Part shown: one piece after another, positions 1 through 5,752 of the stretch | Layout of the letters: every line of letters begins with the position of its first letter | Numbering within the stretch: the stretch's first letter is position 1 | NCBI GenBank assembly: GCA_023144115.1 | Contig: JAGLGH010000134.1 | Span: forward strand, 1-9,997 | Origin: Nanobdellota archaeon | GTDB lineage: Archaea > Nanobdellota > Nanobdellia > Woesearchaeales > JAGLGH01 | Direction of reading: 5' to 3' | DNA: 9,997 nt | The notes under the pieces: model-generated | Databases searched by the model: none | What the model was told of the DNA's origin: nothing | What the model saw: the letters and a program-made list of their open reading frames with translations, nothing else | Position numbers and translations under genes: made by a program

Positions 1-519
1 GAGATGTGGGAGATGTTTGGACAGGATGGAATGGTATCTCTTGCCCAATGGCCAAAATACAATGAATCAATGATTGATGCAGAGGCTGAAGCATCTGAAG
101 AGATGATTGAGAATACAATAAGAGACATCAGAGAAGTCCTCAAACTAATGGGCAAAGATAATCCTGATTTAATCAAGATTATTATTTCTGCAGAATGGAA
201 ATATGATTTTATAAAGCAGTTGAAGCCAATGCTTGAAAAGACAAGGGATATGGGAGCAATACTTAAGGAACTGATGGCAGGAGATCTCAAGGCTTATGGC
301 AAAGACATATCAAAGTTGGTTCCAAAGCTTATCAAGGATGTGACAAAGATTCCAGAAACTGTTCTCGGTCAGGACATAGAACTTCATACTCTTGACAACA
401 GCAGCGACCAGATTGGCAAGGAATTTGCATGCAAGGTTGAAGTCATCAAAGCAGAAGATTCAAAAGAATCAAAAGCCAACCAGGCAATGCCTGGCAAGCC
501 TGCGATTATAATAAAATAA
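1..519 (+). CDS. leuS: Leucyl-tRNA synthetase, C-terminal fragment (archaeal type)
   Basis: The reading frame is open from the first base, so only the last 172 or so residues of the enzyme are seen; the catalytic core and HIGH/KMSKS motifs lie upstream of the window. LeuRS charges tRNA-Leu with leucine in the cytoplasm. The visible part matches the end of archaeal/eukaryotic-type LeuRS: a WPKYNE segment followed by an acidic helix (EAEASEEMIENTIRDI), which closes the anticodon-binding domain, then the small C-terminal domain that contacts the tRNA-Leu long variable arm, ending in the family's characteristic A-x-PGKPAI-like tail (AMPGKPAIIIK) before TAA at 517-519. The next gene is convergent, so leuS ends its transcription unit here. 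No frameshift is seen. The identification rests on remembered family motifs and is strong for the C-terminal domain. Confidence 0.9.
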   Translation, partial: EMWEMFGQDGMVSLAQWPKYNESMIDAEAEASEEMIENTIRDIREVLKLMGKDNPDLIKIIISAEWKYDFIKQLKPMLEKTRDMGAILKELMAGDLKAYGKDISKLVPKLIKDVTKIPETVLGQDIELHTLDNSSDQIGKEFACKVEVIKAEDSKESKANQAMPGKPAIIIK

Positions 520-591
520 TCATTGCATATAAGTGTTGAGACTTTTGATATGAAAAAAGTGCTGCAAACATACCATGGACATCTTGACATA

Positions 592-604
592 CTGAAAAAA
601 TAAT
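592..604 (-). terminator. T-tract after the radical SAM gene
   Basis: On the minus strand, six consecutive T residues (complement of 595-600) follow the TAA stop of the radical SAM gene after only a few bases. Archaeal RNA polymerase stops at U-rich tracts without needing a hairpin, so this is a plausible terminator. It separates this gene from the convergent leuS. Confidence 0.5.
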
Positions 605-2080
605 TTAAGCCCATCTTCCTTCTTTTTGCCAAACGTCAAATCCCTCTCCATTGACATAAGACATAAGTATGGGCCAAAGACTGTTTAGATCTCTTGAAGA
701 TATTTGGTCAGTGTCAAAGTTTCTTCTCTCAAAACTAAAGTCTGCCATTATTCCACAAAGTTTCTCTTTATTTCGCGTTCCAAGTTGTGTTCCTGGAACT
801 GGAGTTACGTTAAATAGGATTGCATAATCCATTCCCCTTGTCCTTAACCACTTTGCGTATTCTGCAGTTCTTACAACATCTGAGATAGATTCTGATTCAA
901 ATCCAATCATGAATCCTCCAAATACACTAATACCTCTTTGATTTAGGTAATTTACGACATCTCCTGCAAGCGAAGGCTCTATGAAGTACTGCTGTTTTTT
1001 TGCAGCAGTCATAATCTGCAGATTTGGAGTCTCTAACGCCAAGTACATCCTATATCCGCCCGAATCTGCAATATGATCAATAAATGCAGTATCCACTTTC
1101 TTGCCTTTCACTAATTGTGAAATGCTGACGCCTCCAATCTCAGTCCAAACCAAGCCTTTCTCCTTGAATAGTTTCATTATTCTCAAAGCTCTCTTTTTAT
1201 CGACGAAAAAGTTGTCATCTTCTACAACAATCTCTCTGTATCCTAGATTAATTAAGTGATTTAAGTGAGATTCTATATACTCTTCAGAGTTCTTTCTCCA
1301 CCGATTTCCGTGCATTGCACGAGCTCCACAAAAATCGCAAGTCATTGGACAACCCCTCGTTGTGAAAAACTCTGCAATCTTTTCGTTCTTTGCAATTCCT
1401 CCGTGAAATCGATTCCCTCCATAATCTATATGCCCTATCAAGTCGTATGCTGGAAATGGCAAGGCATCTAAATCTGATATAAACTGGCGAGGAACAGTAC
1501 TTACAACCCTTCCATCATCCATGTATGCAATTCCGGTTATTGATGATAGACTTTGTTGATCTATTCGTTCTTGTAATATTGCTTGCGAGAGTTCTAAAAA
1601 AGAGCGTTCTCCTTCACTTCGAACCACAAAATCTATTGATTCGTTTTTTAGTATCTCTCCATATTCGTGTGAAACATGGTTTCCTCCAATAACTACCTTA
1701 ACATCAGGGAAACTCTGTTTTATCAACGCAGTTGTAGCAAGAGTCGGTTCTATTTGCGAACTAGCAGCAGTGCTTACACCAATTATTTTTGGGTCGTACT
1801 CTCTAATCCTGGCAATAATTTGCTCATCCGACAAACCGTATTGGAGTAATTCTTTGCCATCTATAGAAGATAGTACTCCTGTTTCTATTTCTCTATCCCA
1901 GCCTTCAGCAGCAGCGTCTAATATTGCAGATGAGATTCCTGCTTGTCTTATATAACTAGCAATTGATAACACTCCGATAGGCATTGCTATTCTTTTCAAT
2001 TGATCTGCATATCTTACTTTTGGAGGTATTACAAATAATACATCCGTTCCTTTTGAATTTTGATTTTTACTTTTTTTCAT
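605..2080 (-). CDS. B12-binding domain radical SAM protein
   Basis: 491 residues with the two-domain layout of cobalamin-binding radical SAM proteins. Residues about 12-175 form the Rossmann-like B12-binding domain: DVLFVIPP strand, PIGVLSIASYIRQAG helix, ADxxA/E-G-W segment, IIGVST, then GGNHVSHEYGEIL and DFVVRSEGERSFLEL, the family's usual GG-x-H and GEGE-like signatures. The DxHxxG motif of methionine synthase is not visible. Residues about 235-450 are the radical SAM barrel with CPMTCDFC giving the 4Fe-4S ligands C244, C248 and C251, which would bind S-adenosylmethionine and generate a 5'-deoxyadenosyl radical. The substrate cannot be read from sequence; relatives methylate or rearrange lipids, cofactors or peptides. 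The start at 2080 is backed by a GAGGAG site 6 bases upstream. It is divergent from the Lrp-type regulator, which probably controls it. It stands alone in its operon. Confidence 0.88.
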   Translation of the reverse strand: MKKSKNQNSKGTDVLFVIPPKVRYADQLKRIAMPIGVLSIASYIRQAGISSAILDAAAEGWDREIETGVLSSIDGKELLQYGLSDEQIIARIREYDPKIIGVSTAASSQIEPTLATTALIKQSFPDVKVVIGGNHVSHEYGEILKNESIDFVVRSEGERSFLELSQAILQERIDQQSLSSITGIAYMDDGRVVSTVPRQFISDLDALPFPAYDLIGHIDYGGNRFHGGIAKNEKIAEFFTTRGCPMTCDFCGARAMHGNRWRKNSEEYIESHLNHLINLGYREIVVEDDNFFVDKKRALRIMKLFKEKGLVWTEIGGVSISQLVKGKKVDTAFIDHIADSGGYRMYLALETPNLQIMTAAKKQQYFIEPSLAGDVVNYLNQRGISVFGGFMIGFESESISDVVRTAEYAKWLRTRGMDYAILFNVTPVPGTQLGTRNKEKLCGIMADFSFERRNFDTDQISSRDLNSLWPILMSYVNGEGFDVWQKEGRWA

Positions 2081-2086
2081 TTTAAA

Positions 2087-2092
2087 CTCCTC
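2087..2092 (-). promoter_or_regulatory. Shine-Dalgarno site of the radical SAM gene
   Basis: GAGGAG on the minus strand, 6 bases before the ATG at 2080. It fixes the start codon and shows that this mRNA has a leader, unlike the divergent regulator gene. Confidence 0.7.
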
Positions 2093-2143
2093 GTTTCAAA
2101 ATCAATTATGTATATTTTATTTTCCCTCGTTTTACTTTTGGGG

Positions 2144-2167
2144 GTGATGTAATCACTTACCTGTAAG
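2144..2167. promoter_or_regulatory. Paired inverted repeats, candidate operator
   Basis: Two perfect inverted repeats sit back to back, sharing one base: GTGAT-GTA-ATCAC (2144-2156) and CTTAC-CT-GTAAG (2156-2167). The first, 13 bp with a 3-base centre, resembles sites bound by dimeric Lrp/AsnC proteins. They lie about 25 bases downstream of a TATA-like element of the radical SAM gene, so a protein bound here would cover its predicted start of transcription. A further ATCAC half-site is at 2189-2193. Assignment to the neighbouring regulator is inference from position. Confidence 0.5.
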
Positions 2168-2181
2168 AAACAATAATTTAT

Positions 2182-2189
2182 TTATTAAA
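2182..2189 (-). promoter_or_regulatory. TATA-like element for the radical SAM gene
   Basis: TTTAATAA on the minus strand, placing the transcription start near 2160 and giving a leader of roughly 80 bases that includes the SD site. A nearer AT-rich element at 2109-2117 would start transcription at about the SD site itself and is less likely. The choice between them is inference. Confidence 0.35.
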
Positions 2190-2222
2190 TCACCTATCAA
2201 AATTCCCTCAAAAACAAAAACA

Positions 2223-2230
2223 TTTAAATA
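2223..2230 (+). promoter_or_regulatory. TATA box of the Lrp-type regulator
   Basis: TTTAAATA preceded by an A-rich stretch that could serve as BRE, ending 24 bases before the ATG at 2254. This spacing puts the transcription start at or next to the start codon. There is no SD-like sequence, so the mRNA is probably leaderless. Confidence 0.6.
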
Positions 2231-2253
2231 TGATTCTATGTTTTTAAGTAAAA

Positions 2254-3210
2254 ATGAGCCACTTAGACCTTAAAGATAGACGATTACTTTTTGAGTTGGA
2301 TCTCAATGCCAGGCAGCCAGTATCATATTTAGCAAGAAAACTTAGGTTAAGTCGGGATGTTGTTAATTATAGAATAAAGAGATTAGAAGAAAATAATATC
2401 ATCAGAGGTTATAGGACTATTATTGATACTTCAAAATTAGGCTACACTTTTTATAGGGTATTATTTAAGCTTTTCAATTGTTCTGGTGATGATGAACAGG
2501 CGCTTATTGAGTTTCTAAAAAAAGAGCCTAATGTATGGTGGATTGCTACTCTGGATGGCCTGTTTGATTTCAATTTTGCAGTATGGGTCAAAGATGAACA
2601 TGAAATGTTTTTGCTTCAAAAAAGGTTATATCAGAAATTCAAATCAATCATAAAAGAAAGTCTTGTCTGTCCAGTTATAAGATATACTCAATTAAGCAGG
2701 AATTATTTTCTGAATCAAAAAGTTGCCAGAAAAGAAATAATAATTGGCACGCCTGATGTGGAGATTCTTGATGCCATAGATTTAAATATTTTAAAGATGA
2801 TTGCAATAGATGCTCGTATATCTTTAGTGAATATATCCAGCAAAGTAAGGATTGATCCAATAGCTGTCAAACATAGGATTAAAAAATTAGAATCAAAAGA
2901 AATTATAAAAGGATATAAACTGGATCTAAACTTTACAAATCTCAAAAGAGATTTTTATTCAGTCAAAATTAATTTAAATTCACTTGATCAACTAATGACT
3001 ATAATAGAATATGTCAAGAGCATCCCTGAGGTTAATGGTATTATTGAATCATTGGGAAGTTATGATATTGAATTTGATTTAGAAGTCGAAGATTCAGAAA
3101 GATATTATGAGATTATTGCTATTCTTAAAAAGAGATTCTATTCAATCAGAGAAATTGTTTATTTTCGTGTTCTAAAGAATTTTAAGGTATTATTCATGCC
3201 AGAAATATAA
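2254..3210 (+). CDS. Double Lrp/AsnC-family transcriptional regulator
   Basis: 318 residues, about twice the usual 150-160 of Lrp/AsnC proteins, because the protein holds two complete units. Unit 1: winged helix at about 4-58 (LKDRRLLFELDLNARQPV, then a recognition helix around SRDVVNYRIKRLEE and NNIIRGYRTIID), followed by a ligand-binding RAM-like domain at about 65-150. Unit 2: winged helix at about 172-226 (LDLNILKMIAIDARIS, AVKHRIKKLESKEIIKGYKLDLN) and RAM-like domain at about 233-312. The two halves are clearly related but diverged. Such proteins bind palindromic DNA as dimers or higher oligomers in response to small molecules, often amino acids; the effector here is unknown. It is transcribed divergently from the radical SAM gene across a region with operator-like repeats, so it probably regulates that gene and itself. 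The start lacks an SD but has a well-spaced TATA box. Confidence 0.88.
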   Translation: MSHLDLKDRRLLFELDLNARQPVSYLARKLRLSRDVVNYRIKRLEENNIIRGYRTIIDTSKLGYTFYRVLFKLFNCSGDDEQALIEFLKKEPNVWWIATLDGLFDFNFAVWVKDEHEMFLLQKRLYQKFKSIIKESLVCPVIRYTQLSRNYFLNQKVARKEIIIGTPDVEILDAIDLNILKMIAIDARISLVNISSKVRIDPIAVKHRIKKLESKEIIKGYKLDLNFTNLKRDFYSVKINLNSLDQLMTIIEYVKSIPEVNGIIESLGSYDIEFDLEVEDSERYYEIIAILKKRFYSIREIVYFRVLKNFKVLFMPEI

Positions 3211-3239
3211 GAAAAAAGATAAATAAAAAAATAAAAACC
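3211..3239 (-). terminator. U-rich terminator between convergent genes
   Basis: The 29 bases between the regulator and the pilin-like gene are almost pure A/T, with A-runs on the plus strand that read as T4-T7 tracts on the minus strand directly after the pilin-like gene's TAA. This fits an archaeal T-tract terminator for the minus-strand gene. No matching T-tract follows the plus-strand gene. Confidence 0.55.
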
Positions 3240-3695
3240 TTAAGCAGTCACTTTAGATATCAATGAACCAGATGCTACATGTGACAATCCTGATGCTGCA
3301 TTTGTATAAGCTATCTTAAGATCTGCATTTAGCTTTGATCCTTCCTGGCCTATTACGTTGGTACATCCTGTAAATGTAAACGTATCCTTAGCTCCATTAG
3401 TCATATTCATAGTATTAGTGGACGTGCAGGTTTCATTGTCAACGACTATGCTTGCCTGTGCATTTCTCATCTCAAATCCTAAACTATTCTGCATTACTAT
3501 ACTTACAGCCCCTGTATCAACTACTGTAAAGTCTAAACATGCCATTCCACTTGGTAAAGTGCATTTATTTGGTAAAAATCTGTCTGGACTCAATACTCCA
3601 AAATATGCCAAAGCTGCAATTGCTGCAAGAACAACAAGAATTGCCCAACCATAAGTCATCAGGAATTCCATTGCTGCTTGTCCTTTTTTCATCAT
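3240..3695 (-). CDS. Class III signal peptide (archaeal pilin-like) protein
   Basis: 151 residues. The N-terminus is a textbook class III (type IV pilin-like) signal: MMKKG then QAAMEFL, with predicted cleavage after G5 by a prepilin/archaellin peptidase, Q at +1 and the conserved Glu at +5 (E10), followed by one hydrophobic helix (about 11-35). The rest (40-151) is a Thr/Ser/Asn-rich, beta-type exported domain with four cysteines (45, 53, 90, 111), enough for two disulfides, and two N-glycosylation sequons (N87, N97). It would be anchored in, or assembled on, the outer face of the membrane; related small proteins are frequent in DPANN genomes as surface filaments or adhesins. It is a single-gene unit with its own promoter; no pilus ATPase or platform protein lies nearby. 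The first of two adjacent ATGs is chosen because AGGTGA lies 6 bases upstream. The precise role is unknown. Confidence 0.85.
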   Translation of the reverse strand: MMKKGQAAMEFLMTYGWAILVVLAAIAALAYFGVLSPDRFLPNKCTLPSGMACLDFTVVDTGAVSIVMQNSLGFEMRNAQASIVVDNETCTSTNTMNMTNGAKDTFTFTGCTNVIGQEGSKLNADLKIAYTNAASGLSHVASGSLISKVTA

Positions 3696-3701
3696 TTAAT
3701 T

Positions 3702-3707
3702 TCACCT
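3702..3707 (-). promoter_or_regulatory. Shine-Dalgarno site of the pilin-like gene
   Basis: AGGTGA on the minus strand, 6 bases before the first of two consecutive ATG codons (3695). The GGTGA core is the common archaeal form and favours the first ATG. Confidence 0.7.
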
Positions 3708-3767
3708 CATGTAATCCTTTTTTTATTATATAATTGTCCTATATTATAATGACCTTATAATAACTCA

Positions 3768-3775
3768 TATATAAA
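3768..3775 (-). promoter_or_regulatory. TATA box candidate for the pilin-like gene
   Basis: TTTATATA on the minus strand, predicting transcription start near 3745 and a leader of about 50 bases containing the AGGTGA site. Other AT-rich elements at about 3738-3748 and 3723-3733 are possible alternatives, so the exact promoter is uncertain. Confidence 0.45.
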
Positions 3776-3816
3776 TATTACTAATATTTTATTGCTTTTT
3801 CGTGTTTTTAGAGCAG

Positions 3817-3839
3817 TTAATTAATTAATTAATTAATTA
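3817..3839. repeat. (TTAA)n tetranucleotide microsatellite
   Basis: Almost six perfect TTAA units in 23 bases, overlapping the stop codon and last codon of the phosphoglycerate mutase gene. The unit is self-complementary, so the tract is also a long palindrome. Because TAA recurs in every frame of the repeat, gain or loss of units would change only the last few residues of the protein. Confidence 0.9.
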
Positions 3840-5419
3840 TCAAAATTTTCTATAATCAGAGACTTGCCAGTCATTCCTTTTGATTTCTTAAGTTCCATAA
3901 TCTCAATAACTGTCGGCGCAATATCCTTCAGGCCGCATCCTTTGCGCAGCTTTGCATCCTGAAATTTATCATCAGCGCTTAGCAGTATGAATGGAACTGG
4001 ATTCATGCCATGCGCAGCGCGCGGACTCCTGTCAGGATAAAGCATGTTTTCCACATTGCCATGATCTGCTGTAATTATGATGTCATACTTGTGATTGAAG
4101 CACTCTTTGACTATCATTCCTATGCAATCATCCACTACCTTGCATGCCTTTATTCCTGCCTTGATATCAGCAGAATGACCTACCAGATCACCATTTGCAA
4201 AATTCATCAGTATAAAATCATACTTCTCTTTTTTTATTTCTCTAATAGCTTTTTTTGTGATCTTATAAGCGCTCATCTCTGGTTTCTCAGCATATGACTT
4301 TACTTTTGGCGAAGGCACAAGTATCCTGTCTTCTCCATTCTCAGGCTTTTCCTGCTGGCTGTTGAAAAAGAATGTTACATGCGCATACTTTTCAGTCTCT
4401 GCTATCCTTAACTGCCTGAGCCCTGCGCTGCTTATTACTTTGCTAAGATTATCCTCCACTCTGAGTTGAGGGAATGCTGTTGGCAGCCTATATTTCTTGT
4501 CATATTCGCTCATGCATACGTAATAGATATTCCTCAGTACTTTGTTTCTTTTGAACTTGGTGAATCTCTTTGATGCAATTGCTTCTGTAATCTGCCTCTC
4601 TCTGTCAGAACGAAAATCCCAGTCAATGACAGCATCATTATCTTCTATTAGGGCAATTGGATTGCCTGTATTATCTATGATCACACTTGGCCTGACATAA
4701 TAGTCAGTCTTATCCCCTTTTTTATATGCTTGCTTCAGTGCCTGCAGGACCTCTTTCTCCTTTGCTCCTTTTCCCTCGATAAGCATATCATATGCAGCCT
4801 TTGTCCTGTTCCAGTTCGTGTCCCTGTCCATAGCATAATATCTTCCTACTATGGTCGCAATCTTTCCTATTCCAATCTCTTTTGATTTCCTTATGAATCT
4901 TTTTATGTATTTCCCTGCGCTTCTTTCTGGAGAATCTCTGCCGTCAAGGAAGCAGTGCGCATACACTTCTTTAATCCCCTTCTCTTTTGCAAGCTTTAAT
5001 ATCGGCCAGATATGATCTGTTGTTCCATGCACTCCCATGTCAGATAACAGCCCAATCAGATGAAGCCTTGACTTATGCTTTTTCGCATGAGCAATTGCCT
5101 GATTGATTATCTTGTTCTTGCAGAAAGAGCCGCCTTCTATGCTTTTATTTATCATTTCAAGAGGCTGCCATACTACCCTTCCTGCGCCGATAGTGAGGTG
5201 ACCTACTTCAGAGCCGCCCATTGTGCCATTGGGTATGCCTACAGCATTCCCTGAAGCTTTCAATATAGTCCAGGGATAGTTCTTCATGTAATAGCTGTCA
5301 TTCCTGAGGTTTGCAAGCCTTACGCAATTCCCTTCTGTCTTTTTTGTATAGCCCCATCCATCCCTGATGATGAGCATTACTTTTTTTCTCTCTTTATTTT
5401 TTATTCTTCTTCCCGCCAT
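3833..5419 (-). CDS. gpmI: 2,3-bisphosphoglycerate-independent phosphoglycerate mutase
   Basis: 528 residues, close to the 510-520 of bacterial-type GpmI and well above the roughly 410 of the archaeal ApgM type. It interconverts 3- and 2-phosphoglycerate in glycolysis/gluconeogenesis in the cytosol. All metal and nucleophile residues known from the Geobacillus enzyme can be matched: D20, S70 (phosphoserine nucleophile, in GGSEVGH), D452 and H453 for one Mn site; D411, H415 and H470 for the other. Substrate-site segments are also present: DGRDS (159-163), GRYYAMDRD (192-200), FRSDRER (269-275) and K344. Small departures from consensus are IIRDGWG for LIILDGWG and GGSEVGH for GNSEVGH. The start at 5419 overlaps the upstream gene by 26 bases and has no clear SD; a start at M15 (5377) would remove a Lys/Arg-rich leader and the overlap, and is a real alternative. 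It is the last gene of the ligase cluster. Confidence 0.93.
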   Translation of the reverse strand: MAGRRIKNKERKKVMLIIRDGWGYTKKTEGNCVRLANLRNDSYYMKNYPWTILKASGNAVGIPNGTMGGSEVGHLTIGAGRVVWQPLEMINKSIEGGSFCKNKIINQAIAHAKKHKSRLHLIGLLSDMGVHGTTDHIWPILKLAKEKGIKEVYAHCFLDGRDSPERSAGKYIKRFIRKSKEIGIGKIATIVGRYYAMDRDTNWNRTKAAYDMLIEGKGAKEKEVLQALKQAYKKGDKTDYYVRPSVIIDNTGNPIALIEDNDAVIDWDFRSDRERQITEAIASKRFTKFKRNKVLRNIYYVCMSEYDKKYRLPTAFPQLRVEDNLSKVISSAGLRQLRIAETEKYAHVTFFFNSQQEKPENGEDRILVPSPKVKSYAEKPEMSAYKITKKAIREIKKEKYDFILMNFANGDLVGHSADIKAGIKACKVVDDCIGMIVKECFNHKYDIIITADHGNVENMLYPDRSPRAAHGMNPVPFILLSADDKFQDAKLRKGCGLKDIAPTVIEIMELKKSKGMTGKSLIIENFDN

Positions 5420-5726
5420 TTTTCATTTTCATGAACCTTATTGCATCATTCACAATTACTTTGAAGACACTGCTGACTACTTCTCCTGGGACATTATATT
5501 TTTTAGCAGTAGATAAATGCTTTTTTTTCATCTGTTTCATCCTTTCATTATCCACAATTTTCAGGTCATGTCTTTTCTTCAGGTACCTTATTTTTTCTGC
5601 TACAACCCATCTCTTGTGAAGCTCTTTTATTATGTTTTTATCTACCCTATCAATCTTGCCTCTGAGACTTTTCAATTTACTTTCCCATTCTGCCTTTTTT
5701 TTATTTGTTTTTGGTTTTCCCAGCAT
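5394..5726 (-). CDS. AroQ-type chorismate mutase-like domain protein
   Basis: 110 residues: a basic N-terminal tail, an all-helical AroQ/CM_2-like domain (about 18-100), and a Lys-rich C-terminus. It aligns without gaps, at a constant offset of 11, to the E. coli chorismate mutase domain as I recall it. Conserved are R22 (R11), R39 (R28), K50 (K39), D59 (D48) and R62 (R51), the cationic residues that hold the two carboxylates. Changed are E52 to M63, S84 to A95 and Q88 to M99. In the E. coli enzyme E52 and Q88 contact the substrate hydroxyl and ether oxygen, so activity is doubtful; a ligand-binding or structural role is possible. It follows the ligase gene by 26 bases, has a GGAGG site 11 bases before ATG, and overlaps gpmI, so it is co-transcribed with both. 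No other shikimate-pathway gene is in the window. Confidence 0.75.
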   Translation of the reverse strand: MLGKPKTNKKKAEWESKLKSLRGKIDRVDKNIIKELHKRWVVAEKIRYLKKRHDLKIVDNERMKQMKKKHLSTAKKYNVPGEVVSSVFKVIVNDAIRFMKMKNGGKKNKK

Positions 5727-5737
5727 TTTTTACAGTT

Positions 5738-5742
5738 CCTCC
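5738..5742 (-). promoter_or_regulatory. Shine-Dalgarno site of the chorismate mutase-like gene
   Basis: GGAGG on the minus strand, in the 26-base gap after the ligase stop and 11 bases before the ATG at 5726. The spacing is slightly long but the match is strong, and it supports separate initiation within the operon. Confidence 0.6.
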
Positions 5743-5752
5743 ATTGAATTGA

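Noticed and set aside
550..603. A 17-codon ORF (MKKVLQTYHGHLDILKK) between leuS and the radical SAM gene
   Set aside because: No SD or TATA at the right distance, too short for coding signal, and its A-run is better explained as the minus-strand terminator.
2081..2253. Cobalamin riboswitch ahead of the B12-type radical SAM gene
   Set aside because: The leader is only about 80 bases and lacks the B12-box and the multi-helix structure such a switch needs.
3240..3695. Archaellin or a full pilus operon
   Set aside because: Only one class III signal gene is present, with no assembly ATPase, membrane platform or peptidase nearby, and its exported domain is not recognisably archaellin.
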